Shown: positions 15,236 to 21,457 of the stretch, in pieces
Layout of the letters: each line of letters begins with the position of its first letter
Position numbering within the stretch: position 1 is the first letter of the stretch
Assembly: GCA_029939035.1 (NCBI GenBank)
Contig: JAOZTS010000004.1
Span: 1-22,509, forward strand
DNA length: 22,509 nucleotides
From: Candidatus Altimarinota bacterium
GTDB taxonomy: Bacteria; Patescibacteriota; Gracilibacteria; UBA1369; LOWO2-01-FULL-3
Direction: 5' to 3'
Translations under genes and position numbers: made by a program
Notes under the pieces: model-generated
The model's database searches: none
Seen by the model: only the letters and a program-made list of their open reading frames with translations
What the model was told of the DNA's origin: nothing

Positions 15236-15787
15236 ATGGAGGCTCCTAGCGAACTAAATTCAGACAAAACTTCTGATTTCTGTGCTTATATGTCTATTGT
15301 AATAAGTATGATGTCACAATTGCGTGATCGCGATAAAGATATCGTAAGAGAAGAGATCGATACATCTGTTTCTCTTGCGTGGAAAAATGGGTCCGATGCT
15401 GTTGCAGAAACAATTCATAAAGCTGCTGGAATAAAACATAGAATCTCACTTGAAAGAATTCAGGCGGAAGTGGATTTTTATTTTAAGATGAAAATCAATG
15501 AGGCTCCTGCAGAGAATGGACATGCAGAAGTGGAAGATCCAACTCTTGCACTGGAAGCTTTGACAAGGACTCTTGCAACTGAATGCATGAGCAGGATTGA
15601 TGGGGCAATCCCAATTGCTGTTGGAGAAGCTATTCAGGATTTCTCCAGAACTGCGGATCAACTTGCAGATGACTTACACGAGGCCTTAACAAGTTCCGTT
15701 GTCCCTACACGTGAGGAATTGAGAGCTGCATTGTTGCGAGCTATGCCAGAGTTGGAGATGAACCCTACGTCGTCAGAGGAAGCCTAA
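15236..15787 (+). CDS. unrecognised helical acidic protein
   Basis: I do not recognise this protein. The frame is open from a TTG at 15179. ATGs at 15206 and 15236 are alternatives, and 15236 (183 residues, starting MEAPSELNSDK) is preferred because TTGCAT at 15179 with TAATGT at 15203 could form a promoter. The protein is helical throughout: DKDIVREEIDTSVSLAW and RISLERIQAEVDFYFK, an acidic linker, then ALTRTLATECMSRIDGAIPIA, QLADDLHEALTS and LRAALLRAMPEL. The C-terminal helical pattern is reminiscent of the next gene's (15855), suggesting distant paralogy. No membrane segment or catalytic motif is seen. It follows recR closely and may be cotranscribed with it. Confidence 0.65.
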   Translation: MEAPSELNSDKTSDFCAYMSIVISMMSQLRDRDKDIVREEIDTSVSLAWKNGSDAVAETIHKAAGIKHRISLERIQAEVDFYFKMKINEAPAENGHAEVEDPTLALEALTRTLATECMSRIDGAIPIAVGEAIQDFSRTADQLADDLHEALTSSVVPTREELRAALLRAMPELEMNPTSSEEA

Positions 15788-15796
15788 AACCAGGGG

Positions 15797-15824
15797 TTGA
15801 CAATTTTCCTTATTCGGTTATAAT
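15797..15824 (+). promoter_or_regulatory. perfect-consensus GGGTTGA promoter of the 15855 gene
   Basis: GGGG-TTGACA (box 15797-15802), a 16-nt spacer, then TATAAT (15819-15824). Both hexamers are perfect, so this is the strongest promoter in the window. The leader is about 24 nt, AT-rich and without a Shine-Dalgarno sequence. Confidence 0.85.
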
Positions 15825-15854
15825 AAAGGACTTTTTAATTTAACCAAAATAATT

Positions 15855-16463
15855 ATGAGAACACCAAACAAACCAGGAGGAGTAGAATTATTCGAAGGTC
15901 CAGTAGATGAAATTCTCGATACTCCTGAAAAAATGCAGTCTTTTATAGACGCGCTTGCAGGTAGCCTTGAAGGATCTTGCACTATGCAGCATGGAGTTGG
16001 GATAGAGAGGCGTCCTTTGAAGAGAAACGAATTAGAAGGAGATGTCTTTATGCATGCATACAGACTGAAAGGACAATCTGAAAAGGGATTTATGCACGGG
16101 CTTTGCTTTAGTCTAGCAACAGCGTATGGACTATCTGAAGGAGAAATAAAGGATACGGTTCATTCCCTTTTGTATGACCAACTAGACACCGGACCAATTG
16201 AGAAAATGCCAGCTGTTGGAGACAAAGAGGAATTTGCAGATGCACTATCATATGAATTGGCCAGTGCTGATCCTATGGCTGTAAGAGCAGCAGTGATGAT
16301 CGCTATGGAAAGTTCTTCTAACGGTTCTGTTGACGATTTTGCAGAAGCTGTTAGTGCTGAACTGCCAAGGATTACAACTTCTAGCGTTGCAGCGAAAGTT
16401 AAACATCTATTACCTGGGCTTGCATATGACGATACTGTTGCACTGATGGATGACAGATTCTAA
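15855..16463 (+). CDS. unrecognised acidic protein under the strongest promoter
   Basis: I do not recognise this 202-residue soluble protein. The N-terminal part (residues 1-100) includes a possible strand and helix region with GSCTMQHGVGIERRPLKR and FMHGLCFSLATAYGLSEGE. The C-terminal part (about 120-200) is helical, with EFADALSYELASADPMAV, RAAVMIAMESS and VAAKVKHLLPGLAYDD. That part can be laid against the C-terminus of the preceding gene by eye (AL-x-x-x-LA, IA, L-x-x-LLP-x-L). No known motif, signal peptide or membrane helix. The perfect consensus promoter implies high expression. Its stop overlaps the tail of the convergent ispE gene by four bases. Codon choice matches the other unknown genes. 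Confidence 0.78.
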   Translation: MRTPNKPGGVELFEGPVDEILDTPEKMQSFIDALAGSLEGSCTMQHGVGIERRPLKRNELEGDVFMHAYRLKGQSEKGFMHGLCFSLATAYGLSEGEIKDTVHSLLYDQLDTGPIEKMPAVGDKEEFADALSYELASADPMAVRAAVMIAMESSSNGSVDDFAEAVSAELPRITTSSVAAKVKHLLPGLAYDDTVALMDDRF

Positions 16464-17212
16464 ATAACTTTGAATGTTGAAGGGCCGGAGCCGGTAAGGT
16501 GAAGGCCCTTTTTTGTAGGCAAAATTGTTTCGAAATCGTTGTGGAGGTTTTGGATAATTTGCTGTGGGTCTTCATTTTCTATGGCCTCGAGGAGGAGTTT
16601 TGTTTGGGTTGTATTTTGACCGCATTTTTTGAGGTCGAGGGAGGCGTACATTTGGGCGGTTTTATTTTCGGCTGAATCTTCTTTTGGCTGAATTTCGAAG
16701 TCGATATTCTTGATTGGTTTTAATGGTGTTAATTTCTCTCCGTAATGTTCGCCGAGGACGGTTCCTCCTAGAATGAAGAAAGGAACATCTGCCCCTAATT
16801 GTGATGCAAGATCTAGGAGTTTATCTGTGTCTAAATTCAAGCTCCAGAGCTCATTTAGAGCCTTTAGGACGGCTGCAGCATCTGAGGAGGCGCCACCTAG
16901 GCCTGCTGAGATTGGTATGCGCTTATGGATGATTATTTCGATATTCGTGCTTATGTTTTGGTCGCTTTTTAGAAGTTTTAGGGCCTTGTGAGCGAGGTTG
17001 TTTTCAGCCGTGATAAGGCGATTTGAATAGGTAGTTTGGGGTGCTTGCGCTGTTGACGTATGGTCGGATTCTTTTGATTCATAGATTTCTAGCTCGTCAG
17101 CGATATTTGGGAGTTCGTGAAAAACTGTCTGGATTTCGTGGTAGCCAGACTCATCTTTTCTGAGGATGTCTAGACAAAGATTTACCTTTGCTGGAGCGGA
17201 AATTTTCATCAT
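16460..17212 (-). CDS. ispE: 4-diphosphocytidyl-2-C-methyl-D-erythritol kinase, C-terminally short
   Basis: IspE phosphorylates CDP-methylerythritol in the MEP isoprenoid pathway. This GHMP kinase has the N-terminal KISAPAKVNLCLDILRK and GYHEIQTVFHEL, the ATP loop PISAGLGGASSDAAAVL (about residues 100-116), LGADVPFFI, and the third motif LTGSGPSTFKV. It is 250 residues long, about 30 or more fewer than usual. The chain stops four residues after the GSGPST loop, so the final helices of the fold are missing. The last bases overlap the convergent 15855 gene. The start overlaps the ispDF stop (ATGA), so the two are translationally coupled. An ATG one codon downstream (17209) is also possible. Function is likely kept, but the truncation is notable. 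Confidence 0.92.
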   Translation of the reverse strand: MMKISAPAKVNLCLDILRKDESGYHEIQTVFHELPNIADELEIYESKESDHTSTAQAPQTTYSNRLITAENNLAHKALKLLKSDQNISTNIEIIIHKRIPISAGLGGASSDAAAVLKALNELWSLNLDTDKLLDLASQLGADVPFFILGGTVLGEHYGEKLTPLKPIKNIDFEIQPKEDSAENKTAQMYASLDLKKCGQNTTQTKLLLEAIENEDPQQIIQNLHNDFETILPTKKGLHLTGSGPSTFKVI

Positions 17213-18387
17213 TTTGAGGTTTTCTCTTTAACTATTGACGCTATAGCGAAGCATTGTATCCCTAGGCCGTCGCCAAAGACCGTACACCTCTCTCCTGATG
17301 TAGCTGTTATGCCTATTCGTCTTGTATTTAGGTCTAATATTTCTGCTAAGCTCTTCTTCATTTTTGAGACTAATGGATCAATTTTTGGGTGCGATCCTTC
17401 TATCATTAAACCGAGTGTGTTTACTTTGAATCCTTGTTCTTTTACTTTTTTCAGAATTATATCCAGATATTTTTTGCTGTCTTTTACTCCCTTTGCGCAT
17501 ACATCATCTGCATAAAATCCGAGGGACATTTCTCCGATCGATTGAGAAAGTGCGTTGAAAATTGCATGCAAAATTACGTCACCGTCTGAGTTGGCTTCGA
17601 GCTTGAGTTCGTCTGGAAGTTTTAAACCTGCCAACACCAATCCTTTCTTTTTTTCTTCAAACATGTGGCTGTCTTGCCCGATTCCTGTACGGAAGTCTTC
17701 TGGCATTTCGCCAAGAATAGTTTTTAGTTTTAAATAATCTGCATGACCGGTGATTTTAAAATTATTTTCGTCAGCTTCGATATACTTAGTCTTTTGTCCG
17801 ATCGCCTCGAACATCATCGCTTCGTCAGTGACTTCAAGCTTGTTTTTGATCGTGTGATCGAGTGCTTTCTTCATGATTTTGTAAGTGGCCGTCTGGGGTG
17901 TTTCTGCGGCGAACAGCTTGTTTCTATCGTGTGTTTTGATGACATGCTGGTCATCAATCTCTTTTACTGTAGAGGTGATGTAATGGCCTACAATGCAGGC
18001 TCCGTGCTCTGTGGCTTCCTCAATGGATTTCGTAATTTCCTCGTGAGAGGGGAGGGGATTTGCGCCGTTGTGAACGAGCACGATGTCCGTTGGTTTTGCT
18101 GATTTTTCGAGTTCTTTTAGGCCTTTTTCTACTGAATACTGCCTCGTGAGGCCGCCGATTATTACTTTTTTGATTCTTGCGAACTTATACATTTTGATGG
18201 TTTTTTCGATCTCTGGCTTGTTAATTTTGTTCGCAATTATGGTGATTGTGTCTATTTCCGGATGATCGTTAAAAGCCATTATCGAATAATAAAGAATGGG
18301 TTTGCCGTTGACTGGGAGGAGCATTTTGTCCTCTTTTGTGCCCATTCTTTGGCTTTGGCCTGCAGCTAGTATTATTGCGTGATTCAT
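17209..18387 (-). CDS. ispDF: fused IspD-IspF (cytidylyltransferase / MEcPP synthase), altered active sites
   Basis: This 392-residue fusion would carry out steps three and five of the MEP pathway. IspD (residues 1-230) starts HAIILAAGQSQRMG and has EVTDEAMMFE and NNFKITGHADYLKLK. IspF (about 233-392) has the metal motif GIGQDSHMF (Asp239, His241), SDGDVILHA (His274) and TSGERCTVFG. Several conserved positions are changed. The IspD motif normally VHD-x-ARP reads VHNGANP (Asn107, Asn110). In IspF the HSDGD histidine is Asn266, the aspartate of 'DAL' is Asn278, and the usual GDIG-x-xFPD reads GEMSLGFYADD. The ATG at 18387 is chosen because upstream residues do not match and the promoter sits at 18410-18437. 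It overlaps ispE by four bases. Confidence 0.9.
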   Translation of the reverse strand: MNHAIILAAGQSQRMGTKEDKMLLPVNGKPILYYSIMAFNDHPEIDTITIIANKINKPEIEKTIKMYKFARIKKVIIGGLTRQYSVEKGLKELEKSAKPTDIVLVHNGANPLPSHEEITKSIEEATEHGACIVGHYITSTVKEIDDQHVIKTHDRNKLFAAETPQTATYKIMKKALDHTIKNKLEVTDEAMMFEAIGQKTKYIEADENNFKITGHADYLKLKTILGEMPEDFRTGIGQDSHMFEEKKKGLVLAGLKLPDELKLEANSDGDVILHAIFNALSQSIGEMSLGFYADDVCAKGVKDSKKYLDIILKKVKEQGFKVNTLGLMIEGSHPKIDPLVSKMKKSLAEILDLNTRRIGITATSGERCTVFGDGLGIQCFAIASIVKEKTSK

Positions 18388-18409
18388 ATGTTTTTCTGTT
18401 CGGTATGCT

Positions 18410-18437
18410 ATTTTAACATATTTCCATATTTCTTCAA
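18410..18437 (-). promoter_or_regulatory. promoter of the ispDF-ispE operon
   Basis: On the minus strand: TTGAAG (18432-18437), a 16-nt spacer ending in an extended TG, then TAAAAT (18410-18415). The leader before the ATG at 18387 is about 15 nt. It lies head-to-head with the GGGTTGA promoter at 18446, only nine bases away. Confidence 0.6.
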
Positions 18438-18445
18438 TCCCGGGG

Positions 18446-18474
18446 TTGACCAAGACGCCGTTTTGTGTTAAAAA
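18446..18474 (+). promoter_or_regulatory. GGGTTGA-type promoter of the pseudo-receiver gene
   Basis: GGGG-TTGACC (box 18446-18451), a 17-nt spacer, then TAAAAA with extended TG (18469-18474). The leader to the ATG at 18548 would be about 67 nt, longer than for the other genes here; no structure was recognised in it. Confidence 0.5.
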
Positions 18475-18547
18475 TTAATGCTAAAACTTAGTATATGGAT
18501 ATGTCCTGAAGTTAGTAAAATTATTAAATCTCATTACACAAAATAGT

Positions 18548-19081
18548 ATGACCGATGGCGAAGCACTTAGTAACGACTTAAGCGAATTGCATGATGACAA
18601 TCCTAGCAGGAACGTTATCTTGTGTGTTGAAAATGAGAGAGCGCAGAAGATGGCTATGAAGGGTATTGCAGAAAAATCTTTTCCTGGTTTTCAAGTTGAG
18701 ACTGCCGAAAGTAACGAGGAGGCATTAGAAAAAATCTCTGGTGACCTTAGAGGATGCATAGCTCTTGTTTTTTTATCTTCCAAAATGGACTTTGCCGCAG
18801 ATGGAGTTAGGTTGGCGGTTGACTTAAGAGTGTGTGCAAAAAAAGATATCTTACAAGAAATGAAATATGTACCAATAGTCATAAGCTCTATCGATGAAAG
18901 TCACCTTAAGCCTGGGATAGTAAAAAGAAATGCCTTGGAGTTATTTTTTGATGGCGGAATACTTGATGCGCATATTATGCAGCCTCTTGGAGTTGAAAAC
19001 ATACAAGAAGGTGCCACCTCTGCAATTGATCGAGTTTGGGATAGAATTGCTGAAGACGCAGAAGCGTATGAAAATGGTTAA
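18548..19081 (+). CDS. degenerate CheY-like receiver (pseudo-receiver)
   Basis: This 177-residue protein aligns along its length with the 19149 gene product, a canonical receiver: both have R-x-x-ILC, P-x-F-x-VE-x-A, EEA-x-x-KISG and IA-x-VF. It has however lost every phosphorylation residue. The acidic pair is Glu28-Asn29 (LCVENE), the acceptor aspartate is Ser77 (VFLSSKM), and the conserved lysine is Gln145 (IMQPL). The threonine/serine position is kept as ISS. It probably cannot be phosphorylated in the usual way and may act by binding. A roughly 25-residue insertion between strands four and five is shared with its neighbour. No output domain, and no histidine kinase nearby. Promoter of the GGGTTGA type. 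Confidence 0.8.
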   Translation: MTDGEALSNDLSELHDDNPSRNVILCVENERAQKMAMKGIAEKSFPGFQVETAESNEEALEKISGDLRGCIALVFLSSKMDFAADGVRLAVDLRVCAKKDILQEMKYVPIVISSIDESHLKPGIVKRNALELFFDGGILDAHIMQPLGVENIQEGATSAIDRVWDRIAEDAEAYENG

Positions 19082-19089
19082 ATTTTGGG

Positions 19090-19118
19090 TTGATCTTCCA
19101 AGTTCATTCCTGTAGAAA
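19090..19118 (+). promoter_or_regulatory. GGGTTGA-type promoter of the receiver gene
   Basis: GGG-TTGATC (box 19090-19095), a 17-nt spacer, then TAGAAA (19113-19118). The leader is about 24 nt, T-rich and without a Shine-Dalgarno sequence. The -10 is weak. Confidence 0.4.
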
Positions 19119-19148
19119 TGGACTAATTTTTTTTAATTTTTACTTAAT

Positions 19149-19691
19149 ATGAACGAAGGAAGTCCAATTTGTGTAAACACAGTTTTGAAACAACACCATA
19201 GGGAAAGCGATACCAATAGAGATACTATTTTGTGTGCCGACGATTCTATGACAATACGAGAGTTGATGAAGATGGTTTTCGAGAGAGTCGCTCCTGACTT
19301 TCGAGTTGAAGAGGCTATGGATGGTGAGGAGGCGATCACTAAAATATCTGGAGAGGCTGGAGGAAAAATAGCAGCTGTTTTTACAGACATTAATATGCCA
19401 AGAAAATCTGGTTTGGATTTGGCTCATGCAATAAGCGGAAAGGTCAAAGATGAAAGATTGAGAAAAGACTTGTTGGAGCCCGCGCCAATCATCATTTGCT
19501 CTGGAAGCTCTGGCGACTACCTAACTCCTGGGGCCAAGGAGTTCCAAATCATGCAAGACCTCAAGCATCAAGGAGTTATTGATAGCATCATCGAGAAGCC
19601 TTTTCTCATAAACCAACTAGAGTTCGCTGTGTTTGAAGCTGTCAGAGCTACTCACCGGAGGATTAAAATGGAATCTCGTAAATCTGCGTAA
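19149..19691 (+). CDS. single-domain CheY-like response regulator
   Basis: This 180-residue protein is a stand-alone receiver with all key residues: the acidic pair Asp31-Asp32 (ILCADDSMTIRE), the phospho-acceptor Asp80 (VFTDINMPRKSG), Ser118 in IIICSGSS, and Lys150 in IIEKPF. It begins with about 25 extra residues and carries an insertion between strands four and five, so it is longer than CheY (about 120-130). There is no DNA-binding or enzymatic output domain; signalling must go through protein partners. It lies after the degenerate paralogue with its own promoter, so the two can be expressed separately. Its last 29 bases overlap the tail of the convergent dxr gene. No kinase or chemotaxis gene is in the window. 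Confidence 0.9.
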   Translation: MNEGSPICVNTVLKQHHRESDTNRDTILCADDSMTIRELMKMVFERVAPDFRVEEAMDGEEAITKISGEAGGKIAAVFTDINMPRKSGLDLAHAISGKVKDERLRKDLLEPAPIIICSGSSGDYLTPGAKEFQIMQDLKHQGVIDSIIEKPFLINQLEFAVFEAVRATHRRIKMESRKSA

Positions 19692-20649
19692 AGCTGATTT
19701 CGTTTTGGAGGAATTTATTGATTTGATTTTCTTCGTTTCTGAGGAACTGTGGCATTTTTGCATGATCTTTGTTGAATGCATTTGTGACTATTTTTATTCC
19801 CGGGAATGTTTCGTGGTCTGGGAGGAGGAGGGTGAATTCGTTTGGGAGAATGGCTCTTGTGCGGTTTTTTGGAGTCTCCCCAATGGCTCTGAGAAGCGCG
19901 TTTTCGATGTGCTCGCGCATGTCTGGATCTGAAATGTAGGCGATTTGTTGTGGCTCTTTTTCAAATTCTACTATTCCGTGGATTTGGCATTCCGGGTGGA
20001 CGAGGGCTTCGATTTTTTCCAGAGGAAGATTGAATAAATAATGAGCTTCTATGATTTCGAGACCTTTATTTAGAAGCGTTGCTGACTCTATTGAAACCTT
20101 TTTTCCCATGTTCCATTTTGGGTGGGCGAGGGCTTGTTCTGCTGTGATATTTGATAGATCTTTTTGTCCAAAAAATGGCCCTCCGGAACACGGGAGTGTA
20201 ATTTTTTTGATAATTTTTCCTGGATTTTGCTGAAGAATTTCGTATATCGCGTTGTGCTCTGAATCGAGTGGAATTAGGTCTTGGTTCGCCAGCTTCATCA
20301 CCTCTTCTCCTGCTGCAACCAGTGATTCTTTGTTGCCAAGGAGAAGTGTTTTGTTTGCCTTTAGAGCGGCTTTTGTTGGTTCGATGCCTGCTGTTCCTGA
20401 GAGAACATTTATGACAATGTCGGCCTCTTTCAGTGCTGCTAAATCACTGAGGGCTTGATCGCCGTCGATGGACGTTAGGATGATGTTTTCCGGATTGATT
20501 TCGAGGTCTTTTACCTGTGAATTGAGCACGTCTTTGCTCGTATTCGCGGAAAGTCCGATTATGCGGAAATCATTAAAATATTTCTGTAAAACTTCTATGC
20601 TCTGCGTCCCCAAAGAACCAGTTGAGCCCAGGATAACAACGTTTTTCAT
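19663..20649 (-). CDS. dxr: 1-deoxy-D-xylulose 5-phosphate reductoisomerase, C-terminally short
   Basis: Dxr (IspC) makes 2-C-methylerythritol 4-phosphate with NADPH. Motifs: VVILGSTGSLGTQSIEVL (NADPH site), LLGNKESLVAAGE, the metal/substrate site LDSEHNAIYE, the loop CSGGPFF, and HPKWNMGKKVSIESATLLNKGLE with the catalytic glutamate, followed by VHPECQIHGIVEF. The family-typical aspartate in VDSAT is glutamate here. The protein is 328 residues from the ATG at 20649, against 380-400 usually, and ends FLQNEISFTQIYEIPF, so the C-terminal helical domain is missing. The ATG at 20649 is preferred over 20667 because the promoter at 20656-20684 would give a leaderless transcript starting there. The 3' end overlaps the receiver gene by 29 bases. 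Confidence 0.93.
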   Translation of the reverse strand: MKNVVILGSTGSLGTQSIEVLQKYFNDFRIIGLSANTSKDVLNSQVKDLEINPENIILTSIDGDQALSDLAALKEADIVINVLSGTAGIEPTKAALKANKTLLLGNKESLVAAGEEVMKLANQDLIPLDSEHNAIYEILQQNPGKIIKKITLPCSGGPFFGQKDLSNITAEQALAHPKWNMGKKVSIESATLLNKGLEIIEAHYLFNLPLEKIEALVHPECQIHGIVEFEKEPQQIAYISDPDMREHIENALLRAIGETPKNRTRAILPNEFTLLLPDHETFPGIKIVTNAFNKDHAKMPQFLRNEENQINKFLQNEISFTQIYEIPF

Positions 20650-20655
20650 GGTTGG

Positions 20656-20684
20656 ATTCTTGATCATTTTGAAAAGTATGTCAA
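20656..20684 (-). promoter_or_regulatory. promoter of dxr, predicting a leaderless mRNA
   Basis: On the minus strand: TTGACA (20679-20684), a 17-nt spacer, then AAGAAT (20656-20661). The expected start site falls on or next to the ATG at 20649. Confidence 0.45.
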
Positions 20685-20690
20685 GAAAGG

Positions 20691-20719
20691 TTGCCGCAAG
20701 CCCTGGTTTCTGTTAAAGT
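20691..20719 (+). promoter_or_regulatory. promoter of the methyltransferase gene
   Basis: TTGCCG (20691-20696), a 17-nt spacer ending in an extended TG, then TAAAGT (20714-20719). The leader is about 15 nt. It is divergent from, and seven bases from, the dxr promoter. Confidence 0.45.
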
Positions 20720-20740
20720 CGTGCCTATTTAATCTTTCAA

Positions 20741-21367
20741 ATGAAAAGTCCTGAACAAAAAAACGAGGCTTGGGATAATTATTGGGGCGAGACGTACCAA
20801 CAACACAAAAAAGTACGTACGTTTCTGCCGCTATTTCAAGATATGTTTGAAAGAGGAGAGCTCGGTCAGAACATTGTAGATATTGGAAGCGGAGTACATC
20901 CGATGTCTTCGCTCATACCCCCTGAATTGGATGCAAGAACCGTGTCTATAGACAGAGCTGGCGGTGAACATACCTATGGAGATAACGGTTTGAAAATCCG
21001 TTTCAACCTAGACGATATAGATAATGCCAGACTTGTTCGTCAAAAAATTGCTAAAGTTGCCGAATTTTTGGATATTCAGGAAGGAGATCCAAGAAATCAA
21101 ATAGACTGTTTTGTTTTTTCAGACATTTTGAATTACGTGGATTATCGGAGAGTTCTCAAATTTTTAAAGCCATACCTCAGAATCGGTGGTAGATTTGTCA
21201 TGAACGAGTGGCCGGGAAGGGGATATACAGATTGCCACTCTGAAGACGGCTTAGACAGCATCGAAAACCTATATCGGCTTTTACAACAAGAAGGGTTTGT
21301 AATCGAACGTGGTCCAGGCATCAGTGCGCCGGGCGAAGAAGTCATGGTTGCAAGATTGGCTGCCTAA
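20741..21367 (+). CDS. class I SAM-dependent methyltransferase
   Basis: This 208-residue protein has the Rossmann methyltransferase layout. Motif I is NIVDIGSGVHPMSSL (about residues 44-58), motif II ends in the acidic Asp of VSIDRAGG, and motif IV is IDCFVFSDILNYVDY, followed by FLKPYLRIGGRFVMNEWPGRGY (the strand five / GG turn). The N-terminus (NEAWDNYWGETYQQHKK) resembles small-molecule or lipid/quinone-type methyltransferases, but the substrate cannot be read from the sequence. There are no membrane segments. It has its own promoter, divergent from dxr, and is followed by the infC promoter region. Codon choice resembles that of the unknown genes rather than dxr. Confidence 0.82.
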   Translation: MKSPEQKNEAWDNYWGETYQQHKKVRTFLPLFQDMFERGELGQNIVDIGSGVHPMSSLIPPELDARTVSIDRAGGEHTYGDNGLKIRFNLDDIDNARLVRQKIAKVAEFLDIQEGDPRNQIDCFVFSDILNYVDYRRVLKFLKPYLRIGGRFVMNEWPGRGYTDCHSEDGLDSIENLYRLLQQEGFVIERGPGISAPGEEVMVARLAA

Positions 21368-21377
21368 TGATTTGTTA

Positions 21378-21406
21378 TTGACTTTTGTAAGCTATTTTCG
21401 TAATAT
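21378..21406 (+). promoter_or_regulatory. promoter of the infC operon
   Basis: TTGACT (21378-21383), a 17-nt spacer, then TAATAT (21401-21406). The predicted start is about 21413, giving a leader of roughly 45 nt that holds the hairpin at 21412-21440. Confidence 0.6.
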
Positions 21407-21411
21407 CCAGA

Positions 21412-21440
21412 GGCTTTATGCAGGCTCAATAAGCCCTTTT
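21412..21440 (+). promoter_or_regulatory. hairpin plus T-run in the infC leader (attenuator or upstream terminator)
   Basis: GGCTT (21412-21416) pairs with AAGCC (21431-21435) around a 14-nt loop, followed by C and four T residues. It could end the methyltransferase transcript or attenuate infC, whose leaders are regulated in many bacteria. The stem is only five pairs. Confidence 0.35.
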
Positions 21441-21457
21441 ATTATTAATAAGAAAAT

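Noticed and set aside
16380..16470. Frameshift explaining the short IspE C-terminus
   Set aside because: Past the stop the minus strand is only the antisense of the 15855 gene; no continuing IspE motif is recognisable in any minus-strand frame.
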